DNA from: Psychrobacter sp. UBA6766
GTDB lineage: Bacteria; Pseudomonadota; Gammaproteobacteria; Pseudomonadales; Moraxellaceae
Direction of reading: 5' to 3'
Assembly (NCBI RefSeq): GCF_002453355.1
Contig: NZ_DKGQ01000035.1
Location: 1-48,615, forward strand
Length of the DNA stretch: 48,615 bases
Shown one piece after another: positions 1-8,153 of the stretch; position 1 is the stretch's first letter; every line of letters starts with the position of its first letter. Both the position numbers and the translations under genes were made by a program. The notes below the pieces were generated by a model. The model had not been told where the DNA came from, ran no database searches, and saw only the letters and a program-made list of their open reading frames with translations.

Positions 1-49
1 CGCTCGCGATATCGATAAACGAGGTGAGGTTTTTGTCGATCGTTGACAT
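1..49 (-). CDS. 5' end of an unidentified gene running off the window
   Basis: Reading leftward from an ATG at 49, an open frame begins MSTIDKNLTSFIDIAS and leaves the window. An AGGAG ribosome binding site lies about 6 bases before the ATG, which supports a real start. Only 16 residues are visible and I do not recognise the family. It follows the aminotransferase gene in the same direction, but a terminator at 174-205 and an inverted repeat at 75-118 lie between them, so it probably has its own promoter. Confidence 0.55.
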   Translation of the reverse strand, partial: MSTIDKNLTSFIDIAS

Positions 50-74
50 GGGAAGCTCCTTGCTAAAGCGTCTA

Positions 75-118
75 ATAAATTACGTTATAGTTAACTACTT
101 ACGTATAATGTAATTTAT
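75..118. repeat. Near-perfect inverted repeat upstream of the partial gene
   Basis: The arms ATAAATTACGTTATA (75-89) and TATAATGTAATTTAT (104-118) are complementary at 14 of 15 positions and are separated by 14 bases. The element sits 26 to 69 bases upstream of the ATG at 49. It could be an operator for a dimeric regulator or a hairpin in the leader. No T-tract follows it, so it does not look like a terminator. Confidence 0.6.
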
Positions 119-173
119 AGCTGGGCAGATTGCAAGGTTTTTTATAGCGCGTTTTTTAGAAAACCACAGGCAT

Positions 174-205
174 AAAAAAAGGCTGAGCAATGACTCAGCC
201 TTTTT
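174..205 (-). terminator. Rho-independent terminator of the aromatic aminotransferase gene
   Basis: A 7-bp GGCTGAG/CTCAGCC stem (181-187 with 194-200) with a 6-base loop is flanked by seven A on one side and five T on the other. Read on the minus strand it ends in a run of U about 40 bases after the aminotransferase stop codon. It is near-symmetrical and could work in both directions. Confidence 0.85.
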
Positions 206-240
206 ACTAACATGCTTTTCTATTCATTTACGCTAAATAG

Positions 241-1437
241 TTAGTCTTTTAAAACGTCAGCCATCGCATTGGCAACATAATCGATATTGCTGCTATTTAA
301 GCCCGCCACACACATACGCGAGTTAGATACCATATAAATACTGAACTCGCTTTGCAGGCGTTCGACTTGCTCAGGCGTCAGACCCGTAAAGCTAAACATG
401 CCGTTTTGCTCGGTCAAGTAATCGAAGTTACGATCTGGAATTTTTGCTTCCAATACCGATTTGAGCTTTAAGCGCATGTCTTTGATACGGTCGCGCATCG
501 CATAAACTTCGCCTACCCATTGCTCATGTAGTGCTTCGTCGTTCATGACGATATCGACGACATGGCCACCATGTGATGGTGGGCTTGAGTAGATACGACG
601 TACTGTAGCGTTTAGCTGACCAAAGACGCGCTCAGCTTCGTCAGCGGTTGGACAAACGACAGAGAGACCCCCGACACGCTCGCCATAAAGTGATAAGTTT
701 TTAGAAAATGAGTTACTCACAAATACGGGTAGACCCATTTCGACTGCTTTACGGATAGCGTAAGCATCGCTGTCCATATCTTCACCAAAGCCTTGATAAG
801 CGATGTCCATAAATGGAATCAATTCACGTTTTTGAATGACGCCTAGTGCAGTGTCCCACTGCTCACGAGTCAAATCCATTCCTGTTGGGTTATGGCAGCA
901 AGGATGCAATAAGACGACATCGTTTTTGTTCAAGGTTTCAAAAAAAGCAATCATTTCATCAAACTTGATGCTACTGGTTGCCTTGTCGTAGTACGGATAT
1001 TTATCGACTTCAACGTCAGAGCCTTCAAAAATAGCAATGTGGTTGCCCCACGTAGGATCGCTGACATAACACTTAGATTGCGGGAACCATTCATGGATAA
1101 ATTCTGCGCCTACTTTTAGCGCACCAGAACCGCCGATGGTCGCGATGGTCGCAACCAAACCATCTTGTAAGATTTGAGCGTCTTTACCAAACAGTAAGTC
1201 CTGACAGCCTTTACGGTGTCCTGGCAAGCCGGCCATTGGCAAGTAAGGACGAGGAGAGATTGGGTCGGCTATACGCTCTTCAGCCGTTTTGACACACTCA
1301 AGGACGGGGAATTTGCCGTCCTCATCATAATAAACGCCCACACCCAAATTGACTTTATCTGGATTGGTGTCGGCGGCGAATTTGTCCATCAATCCTAAGA
1401 TCGGGTCACCAGCATAATAATCGATACGTTCAAACAT
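241..1437 (-). CDS. tyrB: Aromatic amino acid (aspartate/tyrosine) aminotransferase
   Basis: A class I PLP-dependent aminotransferase of 398 residues, the normal length of the AspC/TyrB family. The PLP lysine is K246 in SNSFSKN. The CHNPTG motif gives the cofactor-binding asparagine N183, and D211 in the PFMDIAYQGF segment should contact the pyridine nitrogen. The family moves the amino group of Tyr, Phe or Asp to 2-oxoglutarate in the cytoplasm. I favour an aromatic role because hppD, phhA and phhB lie next door: the enzyme would make 4-hydroxyphenylpyruvate for HppD. Aspartate activity is equally possible from sequence alone. The start is supported by an AAGGA site just upstream. It is followed by a strong terminator. 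Confidence 0.9.
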   Translation of the reverse strand: MFERIDYYAGDPILGLMDKFAADTNPDKVNLGVGVYYDEDGKFPVLECVKTAEERIADPISPRPYLPMAGLPGHRKGCQDLLFGKDAQILQDGLVATIATIGGSGALKVGAEFIHEWFPQSKCYVSDPTWGNHIAIFEGSDVEVDKYPYYDKATSSIKFDEMIAFFETLNKNDVVLLHPCCHNPTGMDLTREQWDTALGVIQKRELIPFMDIAYQGFGEDMDSDAYAIRKAVEMGLPVFVSNSFSKNLSLYGERVGGLSVVCPTADEAERVFGQLNATVRRIYSSPPSHGGHVVDIVMNDEALHEQWVGEVYAMRDRIKDMRLKLKSVLEAKIPDRNFDYLTEQNGMFSFTGLTPEQVERLQSEFSIYMVSNSRMCVAGLNSSNIDYVANAMADVLKD

Positions 1438-1624
1438 TTTTTTTCCTTACAAGGGATATGAGTTAAGGCGATAAAAAGCATAAACCAGTTTGGTGATTAA
1501 CTCAACGTTAGATTCCGCTATCCTGATTAATTAACGCATTTTTTTGTTTATTGACAAATTATTGGGCAGATTTGAGCCTTTGCCAAACTTGTGCGATGAC
1601 TGGATTGAAAGGGTTTAATCACGA

Positions 1625-2554
1625 TTAAACACGCTGCAAATCATCAAAGTGGCTGGCAAAATAATCCTGCAAAAATTGCTTAAAGGCAATACTGGCGGGT
1701 GATAATGCCCGCGATGAGCGCTGATAAATGAAAAAGCGGCGCATTTTGACTGGTTGTGCCAAGGGGCGCATTTGTAGGCCATTGGCGCTTACCCAATCTA
1801 TCACCTCTGGCATATAAGGCAAGCACAAGGTAATGCCAAAACCTTGGCGCGTCATCTCAAGGGCGGTCGACATAAAGTTGACTTTATAACGCGCCTGCTG
1901 AATATGGCTTGCGATACCCTCGTCAAGCTCGGCGGTTACTTGTTCCAAAAACGGCCCTTGCAACGTAATAAGCGGCGTGTCTACCAAGTCCTGCCATACG
2001 ATTTCTGATTTTTGCGCCAGCATATGACTATCAGGCACTACCACACAAAATGGTAGCTGATATAACAAATCGGCGCTGATGTCATCCTCATTTTCCATAA
2101 AGCCACGCTCGGTACCGACGCCCAAATCCACCTCGATATTTTGAATGTGTTCCAAAACATTTTCGGCCGAGCAATCAAGTAAAGACACGCTAATGTGAGG
2201 GTATTCTTTAGCAAATTGCGCAATGACCGCTGGCATGGAGGAGGCGGCAAATTGCGAAACGGCAAGCCTGACCTGACCTTGCGCTAAGCTTGTCAAACTA
2301 CCGGCTTCGTTTTCGAATAGCTGCATCTCATTTAAAATACGTCGCGCTTGCGGCAATAAATGATGCCCGACGACGGATAACGACAGCTGGCGCGTGGTGC
2401 GGTCAAATAACACGATACCGAGGCTGGATTCTAATTCTTTAATCAAACCACTGACGGCAGATTGGGTCAAATGCATCTGCTCGCTGGCACGGGTAAAACT
2501 GCCATTGTCAGCCACACTGATAAAAGCGGTCAATTGGCGAATACTGATATTCAT
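1625..2554 (-). CDS. LysR-family transcriptional regulator, divergent from hppD
   Basis: A LysR-type regulator of about 309 residues. The N-terminal winged helix-turn-helix begins MNISIRQLTAFISVADNGSF, with the recognition-helix region around TQSAVSGLIKELE. The rest is a periplasmic-binding-protein-like effector domain. The open frame extends upstream to a TTG at 2578, but the ATG at 2554 has an AGG site 7 bases before it and gives the usual LysR N-terminus. It is transcribed away from hppD with a 154-base spacer, the classic arrangement for a LysR regulator and its target. It is therefore a candidate regulator of tyrosine/phenylalanine degradation. That role is inferred; the effector is unknown. 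Confidence 0.88.
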   Translation of the reverse strand: MNISIRQLTAFISVADNGSFTRASEQMHLTQSAVSGLIKELESSLGIVLFDRTTRQLSLSVVGHHLLPQARRILNEMQLFENEAGSLTSLAQGQVRLAVSQFAASSMPAVIAQFAKEYPHISVSLLDCSAENVLEHIQNIEVDLGVGTERGFMENEDDISADLLYQLPFCVVVPDSHMLAQKSEIVWQDLVDTPLITLQGPFLEQVTAELDEGIASHIQQARYKVNFMSTALEMTRQGFGITLCLPYMPEVIDWVSANGLQMRPLAQPVKMRRFFIYQRSSRALSPASIAFKQFLQDYFASHFDDLQRV

Positions 2555-2708
2555 AAGTAAACCTGATAAATAAATCAAAAAATACGATTAGTCTTATAAA
2601 TAAAGCTATTCTAATATAAATCACTCGCTAATAAGTATGTTTGATGAAAACTATTTTTTGCTGATTTTTAGCGATTTATACCACCAATTGAAATTAAGGA
2701 TGATGACA

Positions 2709-3821
2709 ATGTCAAAGTTAAAGGCAGATTTATTTGATAACCCAATGGGCCTACAAGGTTTTGATTTCGTTGAGTTTGTCTCACCTGAACCTGAGCTTGT
2801 CGAAGAGTTATTCCGTAACCTTGGCTTTACCCATATCGCCAATCACCGCTCAAAAGATGTGGCCTTGTTTCGCCAAGGAGATATCAACCTTATTTTAAAC
2901 CGTGAGCCAAAAAGTCATGGTAGCTATTTTTTAGGTGAGCATGGCGCGGGCGCTTGTAGCATGGGCTTTCGAGTAGAAAACGCTCAGAAAGCGTACGACC
3001 TCGCTATCAAAAACGGTGCAGAGCCAGTAGAGGTGCCAACAGGCGTTATGGAGCTGCGCCTGCCAGCGATTAAAGGTATTGGCGGCTCACTTATTTATCT
3101 GATTGACCGCTTTACCGATGGCAACTCTATTTATGACATTGATTTTGAATACCTACCAAGCGTCGATAAGCATCCAAAAGGCTTTGGCTTTAAGGTTATC
3201 GACCATCTAACGCATAATGTCTACCGTGGTCGTATGGCTTATTGGGCAGACTTCTATGAGCGTATCTTTAACTTCCGCGAAATCCGTTATTTTGATATCA
3301 CAGGTGAATACACTGGCCTAACCAGTAAAGCCATGACCGCGCCTGATGGCAAAATCCGTATTCCATTGAACGAAGAATCAAAGCAGGGCGGCGGCCAGAT
3401 CGAAGAATACTTAATGCAATTTAATGGCGAAGGTATTCAGCATATTGCGCTATTGAGTGATGATTTATTGTCTAGCATCGACAAATTAAGAGACATGGGA
3501 ATTCCGCTGATGACAGCGCCAAATGATACTTATTACGAGATGCTTGATGAGCGCCTACCAAACCATGGCGAGAATGTCTCTGAGTTACAGATGCGTGGTA
3601 TCTTGTTGGACGGCACAACTGAGGGTGATACGCCACGATTATTACTTCAGATTTTCTCAGAAACTATCTTAGGCAGCCCTGTATTCTTCGAGTTTATCCA
3701 ACGTAAGGGCGATTACGAAGAAGGCTTTGGTGAAGGTAACTTTAAGGCCCTGTTTGAGTCAATCGAGCGTGACCAAGTCCGTCGCGGCGCGATTGGTCAG
3801 TCAGAGACTGAAACGCCATAG
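2709..3821 (+). CDS. hppD: 4-hydroxyphenylpyruvate dioxygenase
   Basis: Converts 4-hydroxyphenylpyruvate and O2 to homogentisate with non-haem Fe(II), the committed step of tyrosine breakdown. At about 370 residues it is the usual length, with two vicinal-oxygen-chelate domains. The iron ligands are visible as H166 (IDHLTHNVYRG), H245 (GIQHIALLSDD) and E328 (VFFEFIQRKGD). The open frame continues upstream to an ATG at 2637, but an AAGGA site at 2696-2700 sits 8 bases before the ATG at 2709. The resulting start MSKLKADLFDNPMG is typical of bacterial HppD. It is first in a run with phhA, phhB and an NhaC-type transporter. Homogentisate dioxygenase is not in this window. Confidence 0.95.
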   Translation: MSKLKADLFDNPMGLQGFDFVEFVSPEPELVEELFRNLGFTHIANHRSKDVALFRQGDINLILNREPKSHGSYFLGEHGAGACSMGFRVENAQKAYDLAIKNGAEPVEVPTGVMELRLPAIKGIGGSLIYLIDRFTDGNSIYDIDFEYLPSVDKHPKGFGFKVIDHLTHNVYRGRMAYWADFYERIFNFREIRYFDITGEYTGLTSKAMTAPDGKIRIPLNEESKQGGGQIEEYLMQFNGEGIQHIALLSDDLLSSIDKLRDMGIPLMTAPNDTYYEMLDERLPNHGENVSELQMRGILLDGTTEGDTPRLLLQIFSETILGSPVFFEFIQRKGDYEEGFGEGNFKALFESIERDQVRRGAIGQSETETP

Positions 3822-4011
3822 TTTTTGACCAATCGTTTCTAGTCGAGATTTACCTTTAAGAAACGGTAGTTAATAAAACGATAAATGGGCAGGGCAAAAG
3901 GGATTTGTCTTGTCCTTAATAAGCAAAGTACTGTTTAAGATAGTCGCTCCGCAATACTTAGGATTCACTAACGAAAGTAAATGTACTCACGGTAATAAAA
4001 GGAATACAGGC

Positions 4012-4950
4012 ATGGAACGCCTACAAACTAACAATTCTATCCATAAAGTCGTTAATGCCAAGAGCGTTACTTCTCAAGCTCTCAGCGATGATGGTTCTAG
4101 TCACGCCGATTCAGCTCATAAAAAGCAGCCTTATGTCTCGCATCAGCCAGATAGTCACGGTCATATTCACTACAGTGCCGATGAAAATGCTATGTGGCAG
4201 GCGCTGCTTGAACGTCAAGCCAAGCAAATACCCAACCGTGCCTGCTCGGCGTATCTAGAAGGTTTAGAAAAGCTGAACCTGCCATCGACGCATATTCCGC
4301 AACTACAGGACATTGACGAGGTATTGCAAGCCACGACTGGCTGGCAAACTGCTGCCGTTCCTGCGCTTATCAGCTTTGGTAAGTTTTTTAAACTCTTGGC
4401 AAATAAGCGCTTTCCGGTGGCGACCTTTATTCGCCGCTTTGAAGATATGGATTATATCGAAGAGCCTGATATTTTTCATGAAATCGTTGGACATTGTCCG
4501 CTCTTAACCCATCCTGCCTTTGCGGCTTTTAATGAGACATATGGCAAGCTCGGGCTTGATGCCAGTAAAGAAGAAAGGTGGTTTTTGGCACGGCTTTATT
4601 GGTTTACCATCGAGTTTGGCTTGGTTGGTAGTCGCCCTGACAATCGCCGTATTTATGGCGGCGGTATCTTAAGCTCGCCTTCTGAAACGGTTTATGCGCT
4701 TAATGGTAGCGATACATTGCACCAATCCAAACATCAGCAGCAGCCCCAAAATCAGCCAGAACACCGCGCATTTGATTTACTTGATGTATTGCGTACCCCA
4801 TATCGCATTGATCATATTCAGCCGATTTATTATGTCATTGTTGATTTAGATACGTTGTTTGATATCGTCAATAGCGATATTATGGGCGCGGTCAAACAAG
4901 CGATGGCACTTGGATTGTTTGAGCCGACTTATGCGCTAAAAAATTCCTAG
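4012..4950 (+). CDS. phhA: Phenylalanine 4-monooxygenase
   Basis: Hydroxylates phenylalanine to tyrosine using O2, Fe(II) and tetrahydrobiopterin. The 2-His-1-Glu iron site is clear: H156 and H161 in FHEIVGHCP and E201 in WFTIEFGLVG. I take the ATG at 4012, with an AAAAGGA site about 8 bases upstream, rather than the TTG at 3910. This gives 312 residues, about 50 longer than typical bacterial enzymes. The extra part is a polar, histidine- and serine-rich N-terminal segment (about residues 1-55) before the conserved region begins near YSADENAMW. It is followed after 122 bases by phhB, which regenerates the pterin cofactor. Confidence 0.94.
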   Translation: MERLQTNNSIHKVVNAKSVTSQALSDDGSSHADSAHKKQPYVSHQPDSHGHIHYSADENAMWQALLERQAKQIPNRACSAYLEGLEKLNLPSTHIPQLQDIDEVLQATTGWQTAAVPALISFGKFFKLLANKRFPVATFIRRFEDMDYIEEPDIFHEIVGHCPLLTHPAFAAFNETYGKLGLDASKEERWFLARLYWFTIEFGLVGSRPDNRRIYGGGILSSPSETVYALNGSDTLHQSKHQQQPQNQPEHRAFDLLDVLRTPYRIDHIQPIYYVIVDLDTLFDIVNSDIMGAVKQAMALGLFEPTYALKNS

Positions 4951-5072
4951 TAATTAAAAACCCCCTTGCAGTATTAAAATAACGATGTTGTAAAAAATGA
5001 TGCTATGAAAATAGCGTCAACACGGACGTCGCTGTATTAAAAAAATAATAGTTAATTTAAAAGGACATTATA

Positions 5073-5414
5073 ATGACGACATTATCACAAGCCAGCTGTG
5101 AAGCCTGCCGTATCGGTGCACCGACCGTCGACGACACAGAAGCACGCGAGCTATTAAAACAAATTCCTGATTGGTCACTCATCGAAGTCGATGGCATTCA
5201 GCAATTACAGCGTCAGTATAAATTCAAAAATTTTGTCACAGCAATGGCATTTGCCAACGAGCTTGCAGACATCGCGGAAGCAGAAGGGCATCATCCTGGT
5301 ATTTTGGTAGAGTGGGGCAAAGTCACGGTCAATTGGTGGTCGCATAGTATTAAAGGTCTGCATCGCAATGATTTTATCATGGCAGCCAAGACCGATAACC
5401 TACTGGATAAGTGA
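5073..5414 (+). CDS. phhB: Pterin-4a-carbinolamine dehydratase
   Basis: A 113-residue member of the PCD/DCoH family. It dehydrates the 4a-hydroxytetrahydrobiopterin released by phenylalanine hydroxylase so the cofactor can be recycled. The conserved signature is visible as AEGHHPGILVEWGKVTVNWW followed by SHSIKGL, with the paired histidines expected at the active site. An AAAGGA site precedes the ATG. Its place directly after phhA matches the well-known phhA-phhB pairing of pseudomonads. Confidence 0.93.
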   Translation: MTTLSQASCEACRIGAPTVDDTEARELLKQIPDWSLIEVDGIQQLQRQYKFKNFVTAMAFANELADIAEAEGHHPGILVEWGKVTVNWWSHSIKGLHRNDFIMAAKTDNLLDK

Positions 5415-5510
5415 TGAGACTGGCAATAATCATTGCAACTCTTTAAACTTCTCCCACCCAAAACCAACCCCAACGCCAGAATATATATAATGGCAACATA
5501 AGGATGTGTT

Positions 5511-6935
5511 ATGCCTCCACAAGTACTTACCGAGCTGTCTCCTAAAGTAGCGTTTATCATTGCTAGCGTTGTCATTGCGATTATGGGTGTCACCATGATC
5601 GGCTTTGGCTGGGTGCCGCATCTGTCGTTGATGCTTGCTATCGTTGTTCTATTAGGCCTTGGCATGTATAAAGGTCTAAGCTTTGAAAAGATGCAGGGGC
5701 AGATGTCTTCAGGCGTTGTCAGTGGTATCGGTGCTATTTACTTACTGTTTTTTATTGGTTTGCTGGTCGCAGCGCTTATGATGTCAGGCGCTATTCCTAC
5801 CATTATGTATTATGGTTTTGATCTTATCTCGCCGCAGTATTATTATATTTCCGCTTTTGTTTTGACCTCAATTATTGGGGTGGCTTTAGGAAGTAGCTTG
5901 ACCACCGCCGCGACGCTTGGCGTGGCCTTTATTGGTATGAGTAATGCGTTTGATGCCAACGTTGCTATTGCGGCAGGTGCCATCGTTTCAGGCGCCTTTT
6001 TTGCCGATAAAATGTCGCCTTTGTCAGATACTTGTACGCTTGCTTCTTCTGTCGTCGGTATTGACTTGTTCGAGCATATTCGAAATATGATGTATACCAC
6101 GGTACCGGCGTGGCTCATTACGGCTGGGCTGTTTTGGTATTTCTCCGGGCAGACAGGAACCGGCGATTTGGGTCAAGTAACCTTGTTGCAATCGCAGTTG
6201 GTTGATAGCGGCTTAGTTCATGGTTATGCCGTGCTGCCATTTGTCGTGTTGGTGGTGTTGGCGTTATGCCGAGTAAATGCCATCTATACCATCATTTGTA
6301 CGATTGCGACCGCTTTAGTAATTACTTATTTGCACAGTAGTCCAAGCATTGAGCAATTAGGCGGTTATATGTTCGCGGGTTATACGCCTGCTGAAAACTT
6401 AGAGCTAGGCGAAGTGGCGGGTATGATTTCACGCGGTGGCATGCAAAGTATGTTCTTTACCCAAACCATCGTCATTTTGGCGTTAAGTCTGGGCGGTTTA
6501 TTGCGTGCTTTGGGAATTTTGCCAGCGTTATTATTAGGTATTCGAAATATGCTGACAAGCTCAGGTCGTGCCATCTTTGCCGCAGCGATGGCAGCCCTAA
6601 GCATTAACGTGCTTATCGGTGAGCAGTATTTGAGTATTTTATTATCAGGAACTGCGTTTCGCCCGACCTTTGAGCGTTTAAACTTACACCCAAAAAATCT
6701 ATCGCGTACCATTGAAGATGCGGGCACGGTAATTAATCCATTGGTACCGTGGAGCGTGTGCGGGGTGTTTATCAGCCAAGCGTTAGGTGTGTCTGTGCTT
6801 GAATATCTGCCTTATGCCTTCTTCTGTTATTTATCGCTACTATTAACGATCCTGTTTGGCTTCACGGGAGTGACAATCAGTTGTAAAGACGGCTCTAGTA
6901 TTCGTAAGCGCTATAAGACACAAGTAGCGAGTTAA
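5511..6935 (+). CDS. NhaC-family Na+-coupled transporter, candidate aromatic amino acid carrier
   Basis: A 474-residue hydrophobic protein with many membrane segments. It carries NhaC-family signatures such as TSIIGVALGSSLTTAATLGVAF (about residues 118-139), FFADKMSPLSDTCTLAS and the late GTVINPLVPWSVCG motif. NhaC members are annotated as Na+/H+ antiporters, but the family also includes organic-solute carriers such as the malate/lactate antiporter MleN. Lying 96 bases after phhB and ending the aromatic gene run, it is more likely to carry tyrosine or phenylalanine than to serve pH homeostasis; this is inference. An AAGGA site precedes the ATG. A terminator at 6981-7019 follows. Confidence 0.8.
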   Translation: MPPQVLTELSPKVAFIIASVVIAIMGVTMIGFGWVPHLSLMLAIVVLLGLGMYKGLSFEKMQGQMSSGVVSGIGAIYLLFFIGLLVAALMMSGAIPTIMYYGFDLISPQYYYISAFVLTSIIGVALGSSLTTAATLGVAFIGMSNAFDANVAIAAGAIVSGAFFADKMSPLSDTCTLASSVVGIDLFEHIRNMMYTTVPAWLITAGLFWYFSGQTGTGDLGQVTLLQSQLVDSGLVHGYAVLPFVVLVVLALCRVNAIYTIICTIATALVITYLHSSPSIEQLGGYMFAGYTPAENLELGEVAGMISRGGMQSMFFTQTIVILALSLGGLLRALGILPALLLGIRNMLTSSGRAIFAAAMAALSINVLIGEQYLSILLSGTAFRPTFERLNLHPKNLSRTIEDAGTVINPLVPWSVCGVFISQALGVSVLEYLPYAFFCYLSLLLTILFGFTGVTISCKDGSSIRKRYKTQVAS

Positions 6936-6980
6936 GAAATATGGCGGAATGTAGAGTCGATTTAATGTAAAAAGCACGCT

Positions 6981-7019
6981 ATCCCTGTAGAGGGTATCTA
7001 TTCTTTACAGGGATTTTTT
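6981..7019 (+). terminator. Terminator of the aromatic run, overlapping the 3' end of the converging lysR
   Basis: The arms ATCCCTGTA (6981-6989) and TACAGGGAT (7006-7014) form a 9-bp perfect stem followed by a run of T to 7019. It lies 45 bases after the NhaC-family stop codon. The second arm also encodes the last residues (NPC) of the LysR gene on the opposite strand, so the hairpin is shared by terminator and coding sequence. Confidence 0.82.
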
Positions 7020-7918
7020 AACAGTAAGCTCATCATCTGGTTCAAAAAATCAGCAACATGCCTATGCAGATTCTCTCGGTAGGCCCAGTGATGCTTGACT
7101 TCATAACCTGCTTCATCGGACAGGAGTATTTTCATCAGTCCCATCTCTTCATAACGTTTTGCCAGATCATTGGGCAGGTAGCCGACGTGATGACCTGCCA
7201 AAATCAGTTGTGCAGTTGCTTCCATATGATACGTGGTGGCGCTCAAAGTCTTTGGGCGAACATGATTGATGCTGAGGTCAGTGATATAGCCTCGTTTTAT
7301 CCATGGAAAATTTTGTTCCAAATCCTCTAGGTTTAAACCTTCTGATTTATCAAATAACGGGTGCTCACGACCGCAGCAGACGACTTGTTTTTCGATAAAT
7401 GCTGGCTGGAACGTCAATAAGGGTGGAAAACTACCAAAATATCCCACGCCAATGTCGCTTTCATTACTCAAAAGCTTATCTAACATGCTCTCGGGGCTTT
7501 GTACATCAATAGAAAAATGGATAAGCGGGTTGTTGCGATAGCTTGCTGCCAGACACTGCTGTAAAACATCATAAAAAAAGGTTGGCATCTGGTCGATTAA
7601 ACACAGTCGAATATGACCGCCATGAACCGAATCTAATTGGCGAATATAGTGCAATTGATGTTGGAAACTGGCCACCGCTTCGGTAAAGCTTAAACACGCC
7701 TCATAAACCGCTGCGCCATCCTCTGTGAGTTTAAAACCAGCGCGGCCGCGATGACATAAAGTCATACCCAAGCGATCTTCTAAGTGCGTTAGATGACCGC
7801 TGATGACAGAGGGCGTAACATTTAAGCGAGACTGAGCTGCTGTCACGCCCTGACACTCTACAATGGCCATAAAGCTACGTAAGGTTTTGATGTCTATTTT
7901 TATCAGTTCATCTAGCAT
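6998..7918 (-). CDS. LysR-family regulator, divergent from the guanidino gene cluster
   Basis: A 306-residue LysR-type regulator. The N-terminal helix-turn-helix region spans about residues 8-65 (IDIKTLRSFMAIVECQGVTA through SVISGHLTHLEDRLG), followed by a substrate-binding-protein-like effector domain. It is divergent from the agmatinase-family gene across a 235-base spacer, so it probably controls that cluster, perhaps in response to a guanidino compound or keto acid. The effector assignment is inference. A GGAGT site lies about 10 bases before the ATG, and an exact 15-bp tandem duplication starts 16 bases upstream of the start codon. Confidence 0.87.
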   Translation of the reverse strand: MLDELIKIDIKTLRSFMAIVECQGVTAAQSRLNVTPSVISGHLTHLEDRLGMTLCHRGRAGFKLTEDGAAVYEACLSFTEAVASFQHQLHYIRQLDSVHGGHIRLCLIDQMPTFFYDVLQQCLAASYRNNPLIHFSIDVQSPESMLDKLLSNESDIGVGYFGSFPPLLTFQPAFIEKQVVCCGREHPLFDKSEGLNLEDLEQNFPWIKRGYITDLSINHVRPKTLSATTYHMEATAQLILAGHHVGYLPNDLAKRYEEMGLMKILLSDEAGYEVKHHWAYRENLHRHVADFLNQMMSLLLKNPCKE

Positions 7919-7934
7919 CTAAAATCATACTCCA

Positions 7935-7964
7935 ATACTTATGTTATCCATACTTATGTTATCC
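7935..7964. repeat. Exact 15-bp tandem duplication in the lysR/gbuA intergenic region
   Basis: ATACTTATGTTATCC occurs twice back to back (7935-7949 and 7950-7964) directly upstream of the LysR ribosome binding site. It may double a regulator site or simply be a slippage duplication. Confidence 0.9.
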
Positions 7965-8001
7965 ATTTTTTTAATATGAGACATTATCCTAAAACGCTAT
8001 A

Positions 8002-8054
8002 AAACTTCTGATAATAACGAATAAATCAAGATTACTACGAAAAGCCAGAAGTTT
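8002..8054. repeat. 9-bp inverted repeat in the lysR/gbuA intergenic region
   Basis: AAACTTCTG (8002-8010) is the exact reverse complement of CAGAAGTTT (8046-8054), separated by 35 bases. It lies 100-150 bases upstream of the agmatinase-family start in the divergent spacer, where LysR proteins usually bind. It is only a candidate operator. Confidence 0.35.
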
Positions 8055-8153
8055 ACTTCTAAATTTTACCATGGTCTGTCTTCTGATATTTAGGTATTGT
8101 CGAAGCATCTAACAAATTATCTATTGTGACAAATGTAAACAAGGATGTGATTT

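Noticed and set aside
3834..3865. Hairpin (CGTTTCT with AGAAACG) between hppD and phhA
   Set aside because: The 7-bp stem spans an 18-base loop and no T-tract follows, so it is not convincing as a terminator or operator.
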